Shown one piece after another: positions 7,621-15,579 of a DNA stretch of 19,983 nucleotides. Below the pieces are notes generated by a model. It saw only the letters and a program-made list of their open reading frames with translations. It was not told the DNA's origin and ran no database searches. Made by a program: the position numbers and the translations under genes. Source of the stretch: Halieaceae bacterium (GTDB taxonomy: Bacteria; Pseudomonadota; Gammaproteobacteria; Pseudomonadales; Halieaceae); NCBI GenBank assembly GCA_003523185.1, contig DPGN01000051.1, positions 3,702 through 23,684 of the forward strand. Direction: 5' to 3'. Each line of letters opens with the position of its first letter. Position 1 is the first letter of the stretch.

Positions 7621-8883
7621 GTGAATTTTTCGAATTACGCTGAACATTACAGTAGCCAAAGCGGCATCGTCCAGCTAATGGAAGATTTGAGCATTGCAGC
7701 ACCTGAGGGCACCACACTCTATCCCCTCGGTGGGGGTAATCCGGCTCACATTCAGGAGGTCCAAGATGCGATCAGAGACAGCGCGGCAGGACTGATCGCC
7801 GACGCCGATCGATTCGCCAGAATGATTGGAGACTACGACGCGCCGCAAGGGCATGAAATCTTCAGAGCGTGCCTAGCCGACCAGCTCTCGTCGCTATTTG
7901 GCGCCAAAGTCTCAGCCGAGCACATCGCCATAACCAACGGAAGCCAGGCCAGTTTCGAAATTCTGTTCAATGCCTTTGCAGGCGAGTTTAGCGACGGAAG
8001 TTGGAAGCAGATCGCCCTTCCCATAGCCCCCGAGTACGTGGGTTACAACGACATGTCCCGTCAGGATGGATCCATTCTGAAGTCGACTGCAGCCAGGATT
8101 GATTTACTTCCAGATCAGCAATTCAAATACGGCGTCGACCTGACAGAGTTCTCCGTGGACTCGGAGACTACCGGTGCCGTTTGTCTGTCACGCCCCACCA
8201 ACCCCTCGGGCAACGTGGTCTCTGATGAAGAATTGTCTCAAGTTGCATCGCGATGCAAGGCCGCGAGGGTTCCACTTATCATCGACGGCGCATACGGCCT
8301 ACCCTTTCCCGGTATGATTTATACCGAGGCCACCCCGTTCTGGGACGACAACACGATTCTCTGCCTCAGTCTGTCCAAGTTCGGGTTGCCCGGCGTACGG
8401 ACAGGGATCGTCGTTGGTCCACCCGAAGTAACAAAGCTGATCAGCAATGCCAATGCGATCAATGGGCTCGCACCCGCAAGAACCGGCCCTGAATTGGTAC
8501 TACCTCTACTCATGAACCATAGACTGTCTGAACTATCTGAGCAGGTCATAAAGCCGCACTACCTGCGCAAGCAGCAGTTGGCGATTGAAGTAATGATGGC
8601 TGCGGCCCACGATCTACCAGTCAGGATTCATCAACCCAATGGCGCTATGTTCCTTTGGACATGGTTTGAAAACCTACCGGGCGGAGCAGACGAGCTTTAT
8701 AGACGAGCTGCACTTGAAGGAGTTGTTACCGTCTCAGGACGTCATTTTTTCCAGGGTTTGGATGCGACCTGGCAGCACGCCAACGAGTGTCTCCGACTCA
8801 ACTACGCCGGAGATGAGAATACTGTCAGGCAGGGCATCGAACGCTTGGTGGCCGTTGCCCGACAGCAATACCTCAAGACATAG
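7621..8883 (+). CDS. avtA: Valine-pyruvate aminotransferase
   Basis: This 420-residue PLP enzyme of aminotransferase class I matches Escherichia coli AvtA along its whole length. AvtA exchanges amino groups between valine and pyruvate, giving alanine and 2-ketoisovalerate. Diagnostic segments are SGIVQLMEDL, PLGGGNPA (35-42), TNGSQ (105-109), APEYVGY, SRPTNPSGNV (190-199, with Asn194), IDGAYG (221-226), SLSKFGLPGVRTG with the PLP lysine Lys253 and Arg260, PNGAMFLW, and a C-terminal CLRLNY. The start is GTG, supported by alignment with the family N-terminus (a phenylalanine at position 3 and the SGI-LMEDL segment). The ribosome site is weak (GAAGG about 13 bases upstream). Its partner tpiA is divergent, and its stop lies 11 bases before the convergent sat gene. 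Confidence 0.92.
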   Translation: MNFSNYAEHYSSQSGIVQLMEDLSIAAPEGTTLYPLGGGNPAHIQEVQDAIRDSAAGLIADADRFARMIGDYDAPQGHEIFRACLADQLSSLFGAKVSAEHIAITNGSQASFEILFNAFAGEFSDGSWKQIALPIAPEYVGYNDMSRQDGSILKSTAARIDLLPDQQFKYGVDLTEFSVDSETTGAVCLSRPTNPSGNVVSDEELSQVASRCKAARVPLIIDGAYGLPFPGMIYTEATPFWDDNTILCLSLSKFGLPGVRTGIVVGPPEVTKLISNANAINGLAPARTGPELVLPLLMNHRLSELSEQVIKPHYLRKQQLAIEVMMAAAHDLPVRIHQPNGAMFLWTWFENLPGGADELYRRAALEGVVTVSGRHFFQGLDATWQHANECLRLNYAGDENTVRQGIERLVAVARQQYLKT

Positions 8884-8894
8884 TCGGCAAAGGA

Positions 8895-10085
8895 TTACTG
8901 GTCTAGCGACTGATAATAATCCATCAAGATTTTAGCGACCTCAGGACGGGAGAACTCCGGAGGTGGCGCAATACCCTGCCCCAGCATTTCCCGAACGGCC
9001 GTTCCGGAGAGCAGCACAAAGTCTTCCTTGGAGTGATCCGGTGCGTCCTTCATCATGACGACTCGGTCGAGCTTTTTACTGTAAGCCGTGTGATCCGCTC
9101 GGTAGATATCGATTTCGAGTGCACCCTCAGGTACGCGCTCGTCAAAAATTGTTTGCGCATCGAAACCACCGTAATAGTCGCCCACACCCGCATGGTCACG
9201 ACCAACGATCAGCTCAGTACAGCCAGCGTTTTGTCTAAACACTGCATGCAGTACCGCTTCTCTGGGCCCCGCATAGAGCATGTCAAAGCCATAGCCCGTC
9301 ACCATGACGGTATTTTCGGGGAAGTAGTGGTCAACCATCGTTCTGATCGAATCGTCACGGACATCGGCTGGAATATCGCCTGCCTTGAGCTTACCAAGGA
9401 GCATGTGAATTAGGATGCCATCCGCGTTAAGGTCACTCATCGCCATGCGACAGAGCTCCTCGTGCGCGCGGTGCATCGGATTGCGGGTTTGGAATGCAAC
9501 AACGCGTTTCCAGCCACGCGACTCAATTTCATCCCGTATTTCCGTAGCTGTTCTAAACGTGCCGGGAAAGTCCGATTGAAAATAGGAATAGTTCAGAACC
9601 TCGATGGGTCCTGACAGCAAGACCTGACCCTGAGAATTGAACGTTGCGACACCTGGATGATTTGGATCATCGGTTCCAAACACCTCGCGCGTCATCAACG
9701 CCATATCGTCATCCGACAGACATTCAATACCGGTGATATCCATAACCGCGATGACAGGAGCGCCATCAACGTTGGGGTCACGCAGCGCAATACGATCACC
9801 CACGTTGCCATCAAAACGCTCAACCATATTGAGCACAGGGACTGGCCAAAAGAGATCATCGGTGGTTTTTAAGTCGGTCGCCACACTGAGTGCGTCGGCG
9901 CGATTCATGTAGCCCTTAAGCGGAGTGAAATAGCCGGCGCCTAACATAACGGCGTTAGCCGCCGCAGCAGACGACATGGTAATAGACGGAAGCGTAGCTG
10001 ACTCTTCTTCCAGATCAACCAATCGCTGGCCCGTTGCGATGAGAGGTGTCAGCGATGTCCCCCCGTGAGGTGTAATTAAACTCAT
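8895..10085 (-). CDS. sat: Sulfate adenylyltransferase (ATP sulfurylase, single-chain type)
   Basis: The product (396 residues) makes adenosine 5'-phosphosulfate (APS) and pyrophosphate from ATP and sulfate. It belongs to the single-chain Sat family, not the CysD/CysN heterodimer. The nucleotide-binding signatures are QTRNPMHRAHEEL from Gln199 (with His205 and His208) and GRDHAG (295-300), preceded by GPREAVLHA. An N-terminal PUA-like part and a C-terminal segment ending in the TAVREML region complete the family layout. It lies 15 bases after cysC, so the two enzymes act in sequence: sulfate to APS to PAPS. The last codons are 11 bases from the end of avtA on the opposite strand. A reverse-direction (sulfur-oxidising) role is possible for this family, but pairing with APS kinase supports assimilation or sulfation. 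Confidence 0.94.
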   Translation of the reverse strand: MSLITPHGGTSLTPLIATGQRLVDLEEESATLPSITMSSAAAANAVMLGAGYFTPLKGYMNRADALSVATDLKTTDDLFWPVPVLNMVERFDGNVGDRIALRDPNVDGAPVIAVMDITGIECLSDDDMALMTREVFGTDDPNHPGVATFNSQGQVLLSGPIEVLNYSYFQSDFPGTFRTATEIRDEIESRGWKRVVAFQTRNPMHRAHEELCRMAMSDLNADGILIHMLLGKLKAGDIPADVRDDSIRTMVDHYFPENTVMVTGYGFDMLYAGPREAVLHAVFRQNAGCTELIVGRDHAGVGDYYGGFDAQTIFDERVPEGALEIDIYRADHTAYSKKLDRVVMMKDAPDHSKEDFVLLSGTAVREMLGQGIAPPPEFSRPEVAKILMDYYQSLDQ

Positions 10086-10100
10086 ATTCTCGATTCTCCC

Positions 10101-10721
10101 TTACGTAGCACTGATGAGGCCGCGCGCCTTGAGCACGTCAATAATCTGTGCGACTTCGTCCTCCAGGGTTTGCTGATCAGTATGCAGGTGGATTTCGGGT
10201 GCTGAAGGCGCCTCATAGGGGTCATCAATACCGGTAAAATTCTTTATCTCGCCCGCTCGGGCCTTTTTGTAGAGCCCCTTTGGGTCGCGGGACTCCGCCG
10301 CTTCAAGGCTGCAATCGACAAAGACCTCAATAAAATCCATGCCGGCTTCTTCATGAACCTGGCGCACCAAGTCCCTATCTCGCACGTAGGGAGAAATGAA
10401 GCTCGATAGCACTAACACTCCCGAGTCGACAAAGAGCTTGGAGATCTCGCCAACACGACGAATATTTTCCGCGCGGTCATCCTCACTGAAACCCAGGTTC
10501 TTATTAATACCGAAGCGCACATTGTCGCCATCCAAGCGGTAACAGAGCACTCCCATATCGTGAAGGACGCCTTCTAGCGCCACGGCAACAGTGCTCTTCC
10601 CGGAACCTGACAGTCCCGTAAACCATAATGTTGCGCCACCATGACCCAAGAGATCACCTCGCTCCTTGCGTGTGATGTCTCCCTCGTGCCAATGGATATT
10701 GGTTGCTTTTTGCTCAGCCAT
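10101..10721 (-). CDS. cysC: Adenylylsulfate (APS) kinase
   Basis: The product (206 residues) phosphorylates APS at the 3' position to give PAPS. The P-loop is GLSGSGKS (36-43). Further family marks are LDGDN (63-67), the FSEDDRAENIRR segment (79-89), SFISPY with Ser110 at the family's phosphoserine position, and the lid segment with DPKGLYKKA and FTGIDDPYE. The start at 10721 is preferred over one eight codons earlier, because AGGGGGAAG sits immediately upstream and the family begins near the NIHWHEG segment. It is the first gene of a cysC-sat unit and is divergent from a YeiE-like regulator. The PAPS could feed a CysH-type reductase or sulfotransferases; neither is encoded here. Confidence 0.95.
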   Translation of the reverse strand: MAEQKATNIHWHEGDITRKERGDLLGHGGATLWFTGLSGSGKSTVAVALEGVLHDMGVLCYRLDGDNVRFGINKNLGFSEDDRAENIRRVGEISKLFVDSGVLVLSSFISPYVRDRDLVRQVHEEAGMDFIEVFVDCSLEAAESRDPKGLYKKARAGEIKNFTGIDDPYEAPSAPEIHLHTDQQTLEDEVAQIIDVLKARGLISAT

Positions 10722-10752
10722 ATTCTTCCCCCTAAGTAAGGCCAAGACTGTA

Positions 10753-10824
10753 TTCGATTAAATTTACTAAAAAAAATGGTTTATTTTGTTAATATCAATC
10801 GATTAAATAGGTAAATTATCGATT
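10753..10824. promoter_or_regulatory. Candidate LysR operator region between cysC and the regulator gene
   Basis: The 126-base spacer between the two divergent starts is very AT-rich. It contains TCGATTAAATTTAC (10754-10767), a second TCGATTAAAT (10799-10808) in the same orientation, and a related inverted copy GTAAATTATCGA (10811-10822). The last two form a palindrome, AATCGAT (10797-10803) with ATCGATT (10818-10824), arms perfect over 7 bp and 14 bases apart. Repeated dyads of this kind between a LysR-type gene and its divergent target are the usual operator layout for the family. The assignment to this regulator is inference. I could not place -10 and -35 boxes with confidence. Confidence 0.5.
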
Positions 10825-10847
10825 CACTTGAGAGTGAGCGTGTCGGC

Positions 10848-11732
10848 ATGCAATTTACGTTAAAACAACTACGAGTCCTTCAGGCCATCGATGAGTTTGG
10901 ATCGACAACAGCCGCGGGTCAGGCTCTCGCTTTGTCTCAGTCAGCCATCAGCTCTTCATTACAGCAACTCGAGGAGAATATTGGACAGCAGTTGTTTGAG
11001 CGCGTTGGCCGTCAGTTGGTGCTGAACCGGTTTGGACAATCGCTCCTACCCAATGTTGCGTCACTACTTGATCAAGCGGCAGACCTTGATGAGCAGTTCA
11101 TGGGCAATGCCATCGGCGGTGTGATTGAAATTGGCGCGAGCTTTACGATTGCTAACCACGTCATCGTAGACCCTATGGTCGATTTTCAAAAACAACACCC
11201 GAGCGTCGAAATACGCATTACCAGTGACAACTCGCCCGGTATCACAGATCGACTCAACAGTGGTGATCTAGACTTTGGGTTGATTGAGTCCCCAGTCACA
11301 GACCCCGCCATCTTTTGTGAACCGTGGCTCGAGGACGAACTCGTTGTATTTGCAAGTCCCGATCACCCACTGGCGACGAAAACGAAAGTATCAATGACTG
11401 ATCTCGTAACTACACCTTGGGTGCTCCGGGAGAGAGGCTCAGGCGCTAGAACTATGTTCAACGACATTTTTTCAGCTCACTTAAGTGATATCGATATCGC
11501 CATGGAGTTTCGGCATAACGAGCCCATCAAGCGGGCCGTGGCCAGGACCGTTGGCATTGGCTGCCTGTCGCGACGTGTCGTCGAGAGAGAATTGGCCGAC
11601 GCTACGCTAATCGAAATTGCCACTCCGCCCCCCGCAAAAATGGCACGTCGCTTTTACCTAATTAGACGGCACGCGACTCAATTAACGCCCGCAGCGCTAA
11701 TGTTTTGGCAGCAGTGCCTAGCCATGCATTAG
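10848..11732 (+). CDS. LysR-family transcriptional regulator, YeiE-like
   Basis: The 294-residue product has an N-terminal winged helix-turn-helix (about 1-62; the STTAAGQALALSQSAISSSL segment spans the helices) and a C-terminal periplasmic-binding-protein-like effector domain (about 90-290). The effector domain shares long stretches with E. coli YeiE: EPWLEDELVVFA, WVLRERGSGAR, an IAMEF/IK-AV segment, and GCLSRRV-E-L. From memory, YeiE homologues in enteric bacteria have been reported to respond to sulfite and to control sulfur- or iron-related genes. The divergent position next to cysC and sat therefore points to control of sulfate activation by a reduced sulfur signal. That link is inference. 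An AT-rich operator-like region precedes the gene. The flavin reductase-like gene follows after 46 bases and may be co-transcribed. Confidence 0.88.
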   Translation: MQFTLKQLRVLQAIDEFGSTTAAGQALALSQSAISSSLQQLEENIGQQLFERVGRQLVLNRFGQSLLPNVASLLDQAADLDEQFMGNAIGGVIEIGASFTIANHVIVDPMVDFQKQHPSVEIRITSDNSPGITDRLNSGDLDFGLIESPVTDPAIFCEPWLEDELVVFASPDHPLATKTKVSMTDLVTTPWVLRERGSGARTMFNDIFSAHLSDIDIAMEFRHNEPIKRAVARTVGIGCLSRRVVERELADATLIEIATPPPAKMARRFYLIRRHATQLTPAALMFWQQCLAMH

Positions 11733-11778
11733 TGGCATCAGTATCATCGTCGACCCTACCAGCGAGCGAGAACCTCTC

Positions 11779-12387
11779 ATGCAGATTGCCATCATTGTCG
11801 GAAGCCACCGGAAGGACTCTCAGAGCGCAAAGGTAGCGCGCTTCCTGGCAAGTCAGCTAATGAGCCTTGGTGAGCATAGCTGCTGGATTTGTGACCTTGG
11901 AAAAGATCCCTTGCCGCTCTGGGACGAGGAAATTGGCAGTGATGCGCCTCGATGGAGTGGTCTTAAGGCTCTGACAGAAAAAATCGATACAGCCGATGCC
12001 TTCATTATGATTGCGCCCGAGTGGCATGGGATGGTCCCAGCCGCTCTCAAGAACTTCTTTTTGGTTTGCGGCGGTGCATCCTTCGCCCATAAACCAGCGC
12101 TTCCCGTGGGTGTGTCAGTTGGACCCGGCGGAACCTATCCCATCAATGAGCTTCGAACGAGTAGCTACAAGAACAACCGCCTCTGTTACCTGCCAGAGCA
12201 TCTAATCGTGCGAAACTGCATGGTGGTCATGAACGAGGATTCGTCAGAAAACGACGAAGGCGAGCATAGCTACATTTCGGAACGCAGTTTGTACTGCATG
12301 AAACAACTTATTGCCTATGCTGATGCCCTAGCGAAGGTCCGCGCATCGGGAGCCGCGGATCTGACGCCCTACCCTAACGGGATGTAA
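11779..12387 (+). CDS. NADPH-dependent FMN reductase-family oxidoreductase
   Basis: The protein (202 residues) has a flavodoxin-like fold of the NADPH-dependent FMN reductase family. The phosphate-binding loop for FMN is GSHRKDSQSAKVA (8-20). The second flavin segment, APEWHGMVPAALKN (79-92), replaces the commoner PEYNGS. A glycine-rich GVSVGPGG follows at 111-118. Members reduce flavins, quinones, chromate or azo compounds with NAD(P)H; the true substrate cannot be read here. The 46-base gap after the LysR gene on the same strand suggests a shared transcript, though its ribosome site is weak. It converges on a second flavin-binding gene, with stop codons one base apart. Confidence 0.82.
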   Translation: MQIAIIVGSHRKDSQSAKVARFLASQLMSLGEHSCWICDLGKDPLPLWDEEIGSDAPRWSGLKALTEKIDTADAFIMIAPEWHGMVPAALKNFFLVCGGASFAHKPALPVGVSVGPGGTYPINELRTSSYKNNRLCYLPEHLIVRNCMVVMNEDSSENDEGEHSYISERSLYCMKQLIAYADALAKVRASGAADLTPYPNGM

Positions 12388-12388
12388 G

Positions 12389-12856
12389 TTAGTCTAAACG
12401 GCTGTACGCGCCGCCGAAAAAGACGAGTGGGTCACCTGAATGGCTCTCAAAGTCAACGACCTCACCAACGATGATGTGATGATCGCCGCTCGGATGAAGC
12501 GCCGACATCTTGCATGAGAGTGTGGCCAATGCGCCCTGAATCAAAGGCACTCCGTATGAGTCAACGAAGCAATCACCATCATCAACCGTGTGCTCTAGCG
12601 AGCGCGCGTAACGATTGGACAAGGCTTCCTGCGAGTGCCGCAAAACCGATATTCCATACCGATCACACTCGGTGAACTCGCTGAAGCACTCGGATGTATT
12701 CTGGATGCTCCAGAGCACCAGTGCAGGCTCAAGAGATACCGCAGCAAAAGAATTAACCGTCATCCCAATCGCGCCACGATCGGGATCATTAGTCGTCAAG
12801 ACGCACACCCCAGTGGCGAACTGTCCCAGCGTATTTCGTAGTGCGCGTGTGTCCAA
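12389..12856 (-). CDS. Flavin reductase-like protein (HpaC/FMN-binding split barrel)
   Basis: The product (155 residues) belongs to the flavin reductase-like FMN-binding family, which supplies reduced FMN or FAD to two-component monooxygenases, or binds FMN for related reductions. Typical segments are LRNTLGQFATGVCVLTT at the N-terminus, GMTVNSFAAVSLEPALVLWSI in the first third, and HHIIVGEVVDFE near the end, followed by PLVFFGG. The start is inferred as TTG at 12856: an in-frame stop lies only a few codons upstream, AGGGA sits at the right distance, and the family homology begins at once. No partner monooxygenase is present in the window. Confidence 0.82.
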   Translation of the reverse strand: MDTRALRNTLGQFATGVCVLTTNDPDRGAIGMTVNSFAAVSLEPALVLWSIQNTSECFSEFTECDRYGISVLRHSQEALSNRYARSLEHTVDDGDCFVDSYGVPLIQGALATLSCKMSALHPSGDHHIIVGEVVDFESHSGDPLVFFGGAYSRLD

Positions 12857-13037
12857 AACGTATCCCTATATCCTTGAAGGCAGACTACCACTAGCGGCCT
12901 AAGCACAGCGCGTCCTTTTGGGGTAATCAAAGCATCGTCCAGACGGGCTAATAGAACCAACAACGGCTTGCCAAATAGTAAAGAGTTCAAATCAACAAAA
13001 CGGCAGGGTCGCGGAGACTATCAGTTATACTGCTAAC

Positions 13038-13085
13038 CTTCTACGTCGTATGACAACCACTGCCAAATAACGAGCGACGTAGAAG
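13038..13085. promoter_or_regulatory. Inverted repeat in the isovaleryl-CoA dehydrogenase leader
   Basis: CTTCTACGTCG (13038-13048) and CGACGTAGAAG (13075-13085) are exact reverse complements over 11 bases, separated by 26. The right arm ends just before the ribosome site (GAGGAG near 13093) of the gene starting at 13107. A TATACT that could be a -10 box lies at about 13026-13031, directly upstream, so the repeat would fall at or just after the transcription start. It could be an operator for a repressor or an RNA stem. No T-run follows, so it is not an intrinsic terminator. Confidence 0.5.
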
Positions 13086-13106
13086 TAATTCCGAGGAGAC
13101 ATTGTC

Positions 13107-14276
13107 ATGACTAACCCGCTGAGCAGCTTGAATCATGGGTTGAGTGAAGAGCTCACCATGCTGCGTGAAACTACACGCCAGTTTGTTGAGAAAGAGCTCG
13201 CTCCCATTGCCGATGCGGTCGACCGGGACAACGATTTTCCTCACCATTTGTGGCAAAAGATGGGTGATCTTGGCCTGTTGGGTATTACGGTCGATGAACG
13301 TTATGGCGGCTCCGCCATGGGCTACCTGGCGCATATCATTGTGCTTGAGGAAATCAGCAGAGCGTCAGCCTCGGTCGGACTATCCTATGGCGCGCATTCC
13401 AACCTCTGCGTTAATCAGATCCAGCGAAATGGATCGGAAAGTCAAAGAGAGAAATACCTACCCGATCTTTGCTCTGGCAAAAAGATTGGCGCGTTAGCCA
13501 TGAGTGAGCCAAGTGCAGGCTCGGACGTTGTCAGCATGAAACTGCGCGCAGACCTCAAGGGCGATCACTACGTACTCAATGGCAATAAAATGTGGATCAC
13601 CAACGGGCCTGACGCAGATACCTACGTGATTTACGCCAAAACAGCGCCCGATGCGGGCTCTCGAGGCATAACTGCATTCATCGTTGAGCGGGATTTCCCA
13701 GGATTTACGCAAGGTAAGAAGCTCGACAAACTGGGTATGCGTGGCTCGAATACAGCGGAACTCATATTCACGGACTGCCCCGTCCCCGTCGAAAACGTAC
13801 TCGGGGAGGTTAATTCCGGTGTCGCCGTACTGATGTCAGGCCTTGATTACGAGCGAGCTGTTCTTTCGGCGGGTCCAGTAGGCATTATGCAAGCCTGTCT
13901 CGACGCTGTTGTTCCCTACGTCCACGAGCGAAAGCAGTTTGATCAACCTATTGGTGAATTTCAGCTCATTCAAGGCAAGTTAGCGGACATGTACGCGTCG
14001 ACCGCTGCCTGCCGCGCCTATCTTTATGAGGTCGGTCGTGCGCTAGATCGTGGTGAAGACAGTCGCAAGGATGCCGCTGCAGTGATTCTGTACACAGCCG
14101 AGGCGGCGACCAAGGGCGCGCTGGATGCCATTCAGGTTCTGGGCGGCAATGGCTACACCATGGATTATCCGACCGGACGTTTCCTTCGCGATGCTAAGCT
14201 CTACGAAATTGGTGCCGGGACCTCAGAAGTTAGACGCATGTTGATCGGTCGCGAGATTTTCCAAGAGACGGCTTAA
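13107..14276 (+). CDS. Isovaleryl-CoA dehydrogenase
   Basis: The product (389 residues) is an FAD-dependent acyl-CoA dehydrogenase that most likely converts isovaleryl-CoA to 3-methylcrotonyl-CoA in leucine degradation, passing electrons to ETF. Subgroup marks are SVGLSYGAHSNLCVNQI (from about 89), ALAMSEPSAGSDVVSM (129-144), KMWITNGPDAD, and GLDYERAVLSAGP with Glu249. In isovaleryl-CoA dehydrogenases the catalytic base lies in this helix and not near the C-terminus as in other family members. The usual C-terminal position reads YEIGAGTSE, giving Gly where medium-chain enzymes have Glu. GAGGAG precedes the ATG. The bacterial gene (liuA/ivd) is usually followed by methylcrotonyl-CoA carboxylase genes; here the next gene is glutaryl-CoA dehydrogenase. 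Confidence 0.93.
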   Translation: MTNPLSSLNHGLSEELTMLRETTRQFVEKELAPIADAVDRDNDFPHHLWQKMGDLGLLGITVDERYGGSAMGYLAHIIVLEEISRASASVGLSYGAHSNLCVNQIQRNGSESQREKYLPDLCSGKKIGALAMSEPSAGSDVVSMKLRADLKGDHYVLNGNKMWITNGPDADTYVIYAKTAPDAGSRGITAFIVERDFPGFTQGKKLDKLGMRGSNTAELIFTDCPVPVENVLGEVNSGVAVLMSGLDYERAVLSAGPVGIMQACLDAVVPYVHERKQFDQPIGEFQLIQGKLADMYASTAACRAYLYEVGRALDRGEDSRKDAAAVILYTAEAATKGALDAIQVLGGNGYTMDYPTGRFLRDAKLYEIGAGTSEVRRMLIGREIFQETA

Positions 14277-14385
14277 CTACCCTAGCCCCCACGATAGGGG
14301 GATTGCTGCCCCGCCTCAGGCCCTCTACTCTTCGGTGTGTAGAGACCTTTTATCAGGGACACAGAGAACTAACTGGGGGAATACC

Positions 14386-15570
14386 ATGGGTGGCAACACT
14401 CGTTGGACCAAACTCAATTGGGAAGATCCTTTTGAGTTGGACGCAGAACTCACAGACACGCAACGCATGGTGCAAGCATCGGCAAGAGAGTACGCGCAAG
14501 GCAAGCTGGCTCCGCGCGTGACGTCGGCCTTTGCAACAGAACGTATGGACGCCGAAATTTTCCGCGAGATGGGTGAGGTTGGCTTACTTGGATCTACCAT
14601 CTCAGGCTACGGCTGTCCCGGTGTCGACTATGTCTGCTACGGACTGGTTGCGCGAGAAATTGAACGCGTAGATTCAGGGTACCGATCCATGATGAGCGTT
14701 CAGTCATCTCTCGTTATGTATCCGATCTACGCCTATGGAACCGAGGCACAACGAGAAAAGTACCTGCCGCGTCTCGCCACGGGTGAATTAATTGGCTGCT
14801 TTGGGCTAACAGAACCCGATCACGGCTCCGATCCGGGTGGCATGAAGACGCGCGCTAAGTCTGTCGATGGCGGTTACAGGCTGACTGGCTCCAAAATGTG
14901 GATTAGCAACAGCCCTATTGCCGATGTGTTTGTCGTTTGGGCAAAGACTGACGACGGCATCATTCGGGGCTTCATTCTCGAAAAAGGCATGGAAGGCCTC
15001 AGTGCACCGAAGATCGAAGGCAAACTCGCACTCAGAGCCTCGATCACGGGCGAAATCGTCATGAACGATGTGTTTGTGCCTGCTGAGAATCACCTCCCTA
15101 ATGTCGAGGGGTTGAAGGGTCCGTTTGGGTGTCTGAATAATGCTCGTTACGGCATCGCTTGGGGTGCACTGGGCGCCGCAGAAACCTGTTGGCAAACAGC
15201 GCGGCAGTACACATTGGATCGACAACAATTCGATGTACCGCTCGCAAGTAAGCAGCTGATACAGCTCAAACTTGCCAACATGCAGACTGAAATCGGTATT
15301 GGCCTCCAAGCCTGTCACAGGGCCGGTGTCTTGATGAGCGACGGTGCGATATCACCGGATCTAATCAGTCTGATTAAGCGAAATTCCTGTGGCAAAGCAC
15401 TGCAAATTGCTCGAGATGCCAGAGACATGCTCGGTGGAAACGGTATTTCTGGCGATTTTCCTGTCATAAGACACATGTTGAACCTTGAAGTTGTGAATAC
15501 CTACGAGGGCACTCATGACGTTCATGCGTTAATATTGGGGCGCAGCCAAACCGGTATATCCGCCTTTTAA
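14386..15570 (+). CDS. gcdH: Glutaryl-CoA dehydrogenase
   Basis: This 394-residue acyl-CoA dehydrogenase oxidises and decarboxylates glutaryl-CoA to crotonyl-CoA in lysine, tryptophan and glutarate breakdown, with FAD and ETF. Diagnostic features are NWEDPFELDAELT at the N-terminus, GYRSMMSVQSSLV with Arg100 (the position that binds the substrate gamma-carboxylate), CFGLTEPDHGSDPGGM (138-153), MLGGNG, and TYEGTHDVHALILGR with catalytic Glu374. I chose the ATG at 14386 over one 17 codons upstream, because GGGGGA stands a few bases before it and the family N-terminus begins here. The 109-base gap from the previous gene holds a short hairpin (CCCCC/GGGGG near 14286-14301) without a T-run. The DAHP synthase gene begins 9 bases after the stop. 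Confidence 0.93.
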   Translation: MGGNTRWTKLNWEDPFELDAELTDTQRMVQASAREYAQGKLAPRVTSAFATERMDAEIFREMGEVGLLGSTISGYGCPGVDYVCYGLVAREIERVDSGYRSMMSVQSSLVMYPIYAYGTEAQREKYLPRLATGELIGCFGLTEPDHGSDPGGMKTRAKSVDGGYRLTGSKMWISNSPIADVFVVWAKTDDGIIRGFILEKGMEGLSAPKIEGKLALRASITGEIVMNDVFVPAENHLPNVEGLKGPFGCLNNARYGIAWGALGAAETCWQTARQYTLDRQQFDVPLASKQLIQLKLANMQTEIGIGLQACHRAGVLMSDGAISPDLISLIKRNSCGKALQIARDARDMLGGNGISGDFPVIRHMLNLEVVNTYEGTHDVHALILGRSQTGISAF

Positions 15571-15579
15571 GGAGTTGTT

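Noticed and set aside
14282..14303. Hairpin CCCCC/GGGGG between isovaleryl-CoA dehydrogenase and gcdH as a terminator.
   Set aside because: The stem is only 5 bp and no run of Ts follows on either strand, so I do not call it.
14806..15318. A 170-codon open frame on the minus strand inside gcdH.
   Set aside because: It is antisense to a gene with clear family motifs throughout, has no recognisable domain and no ribosome site; it looks like a coding shadow.
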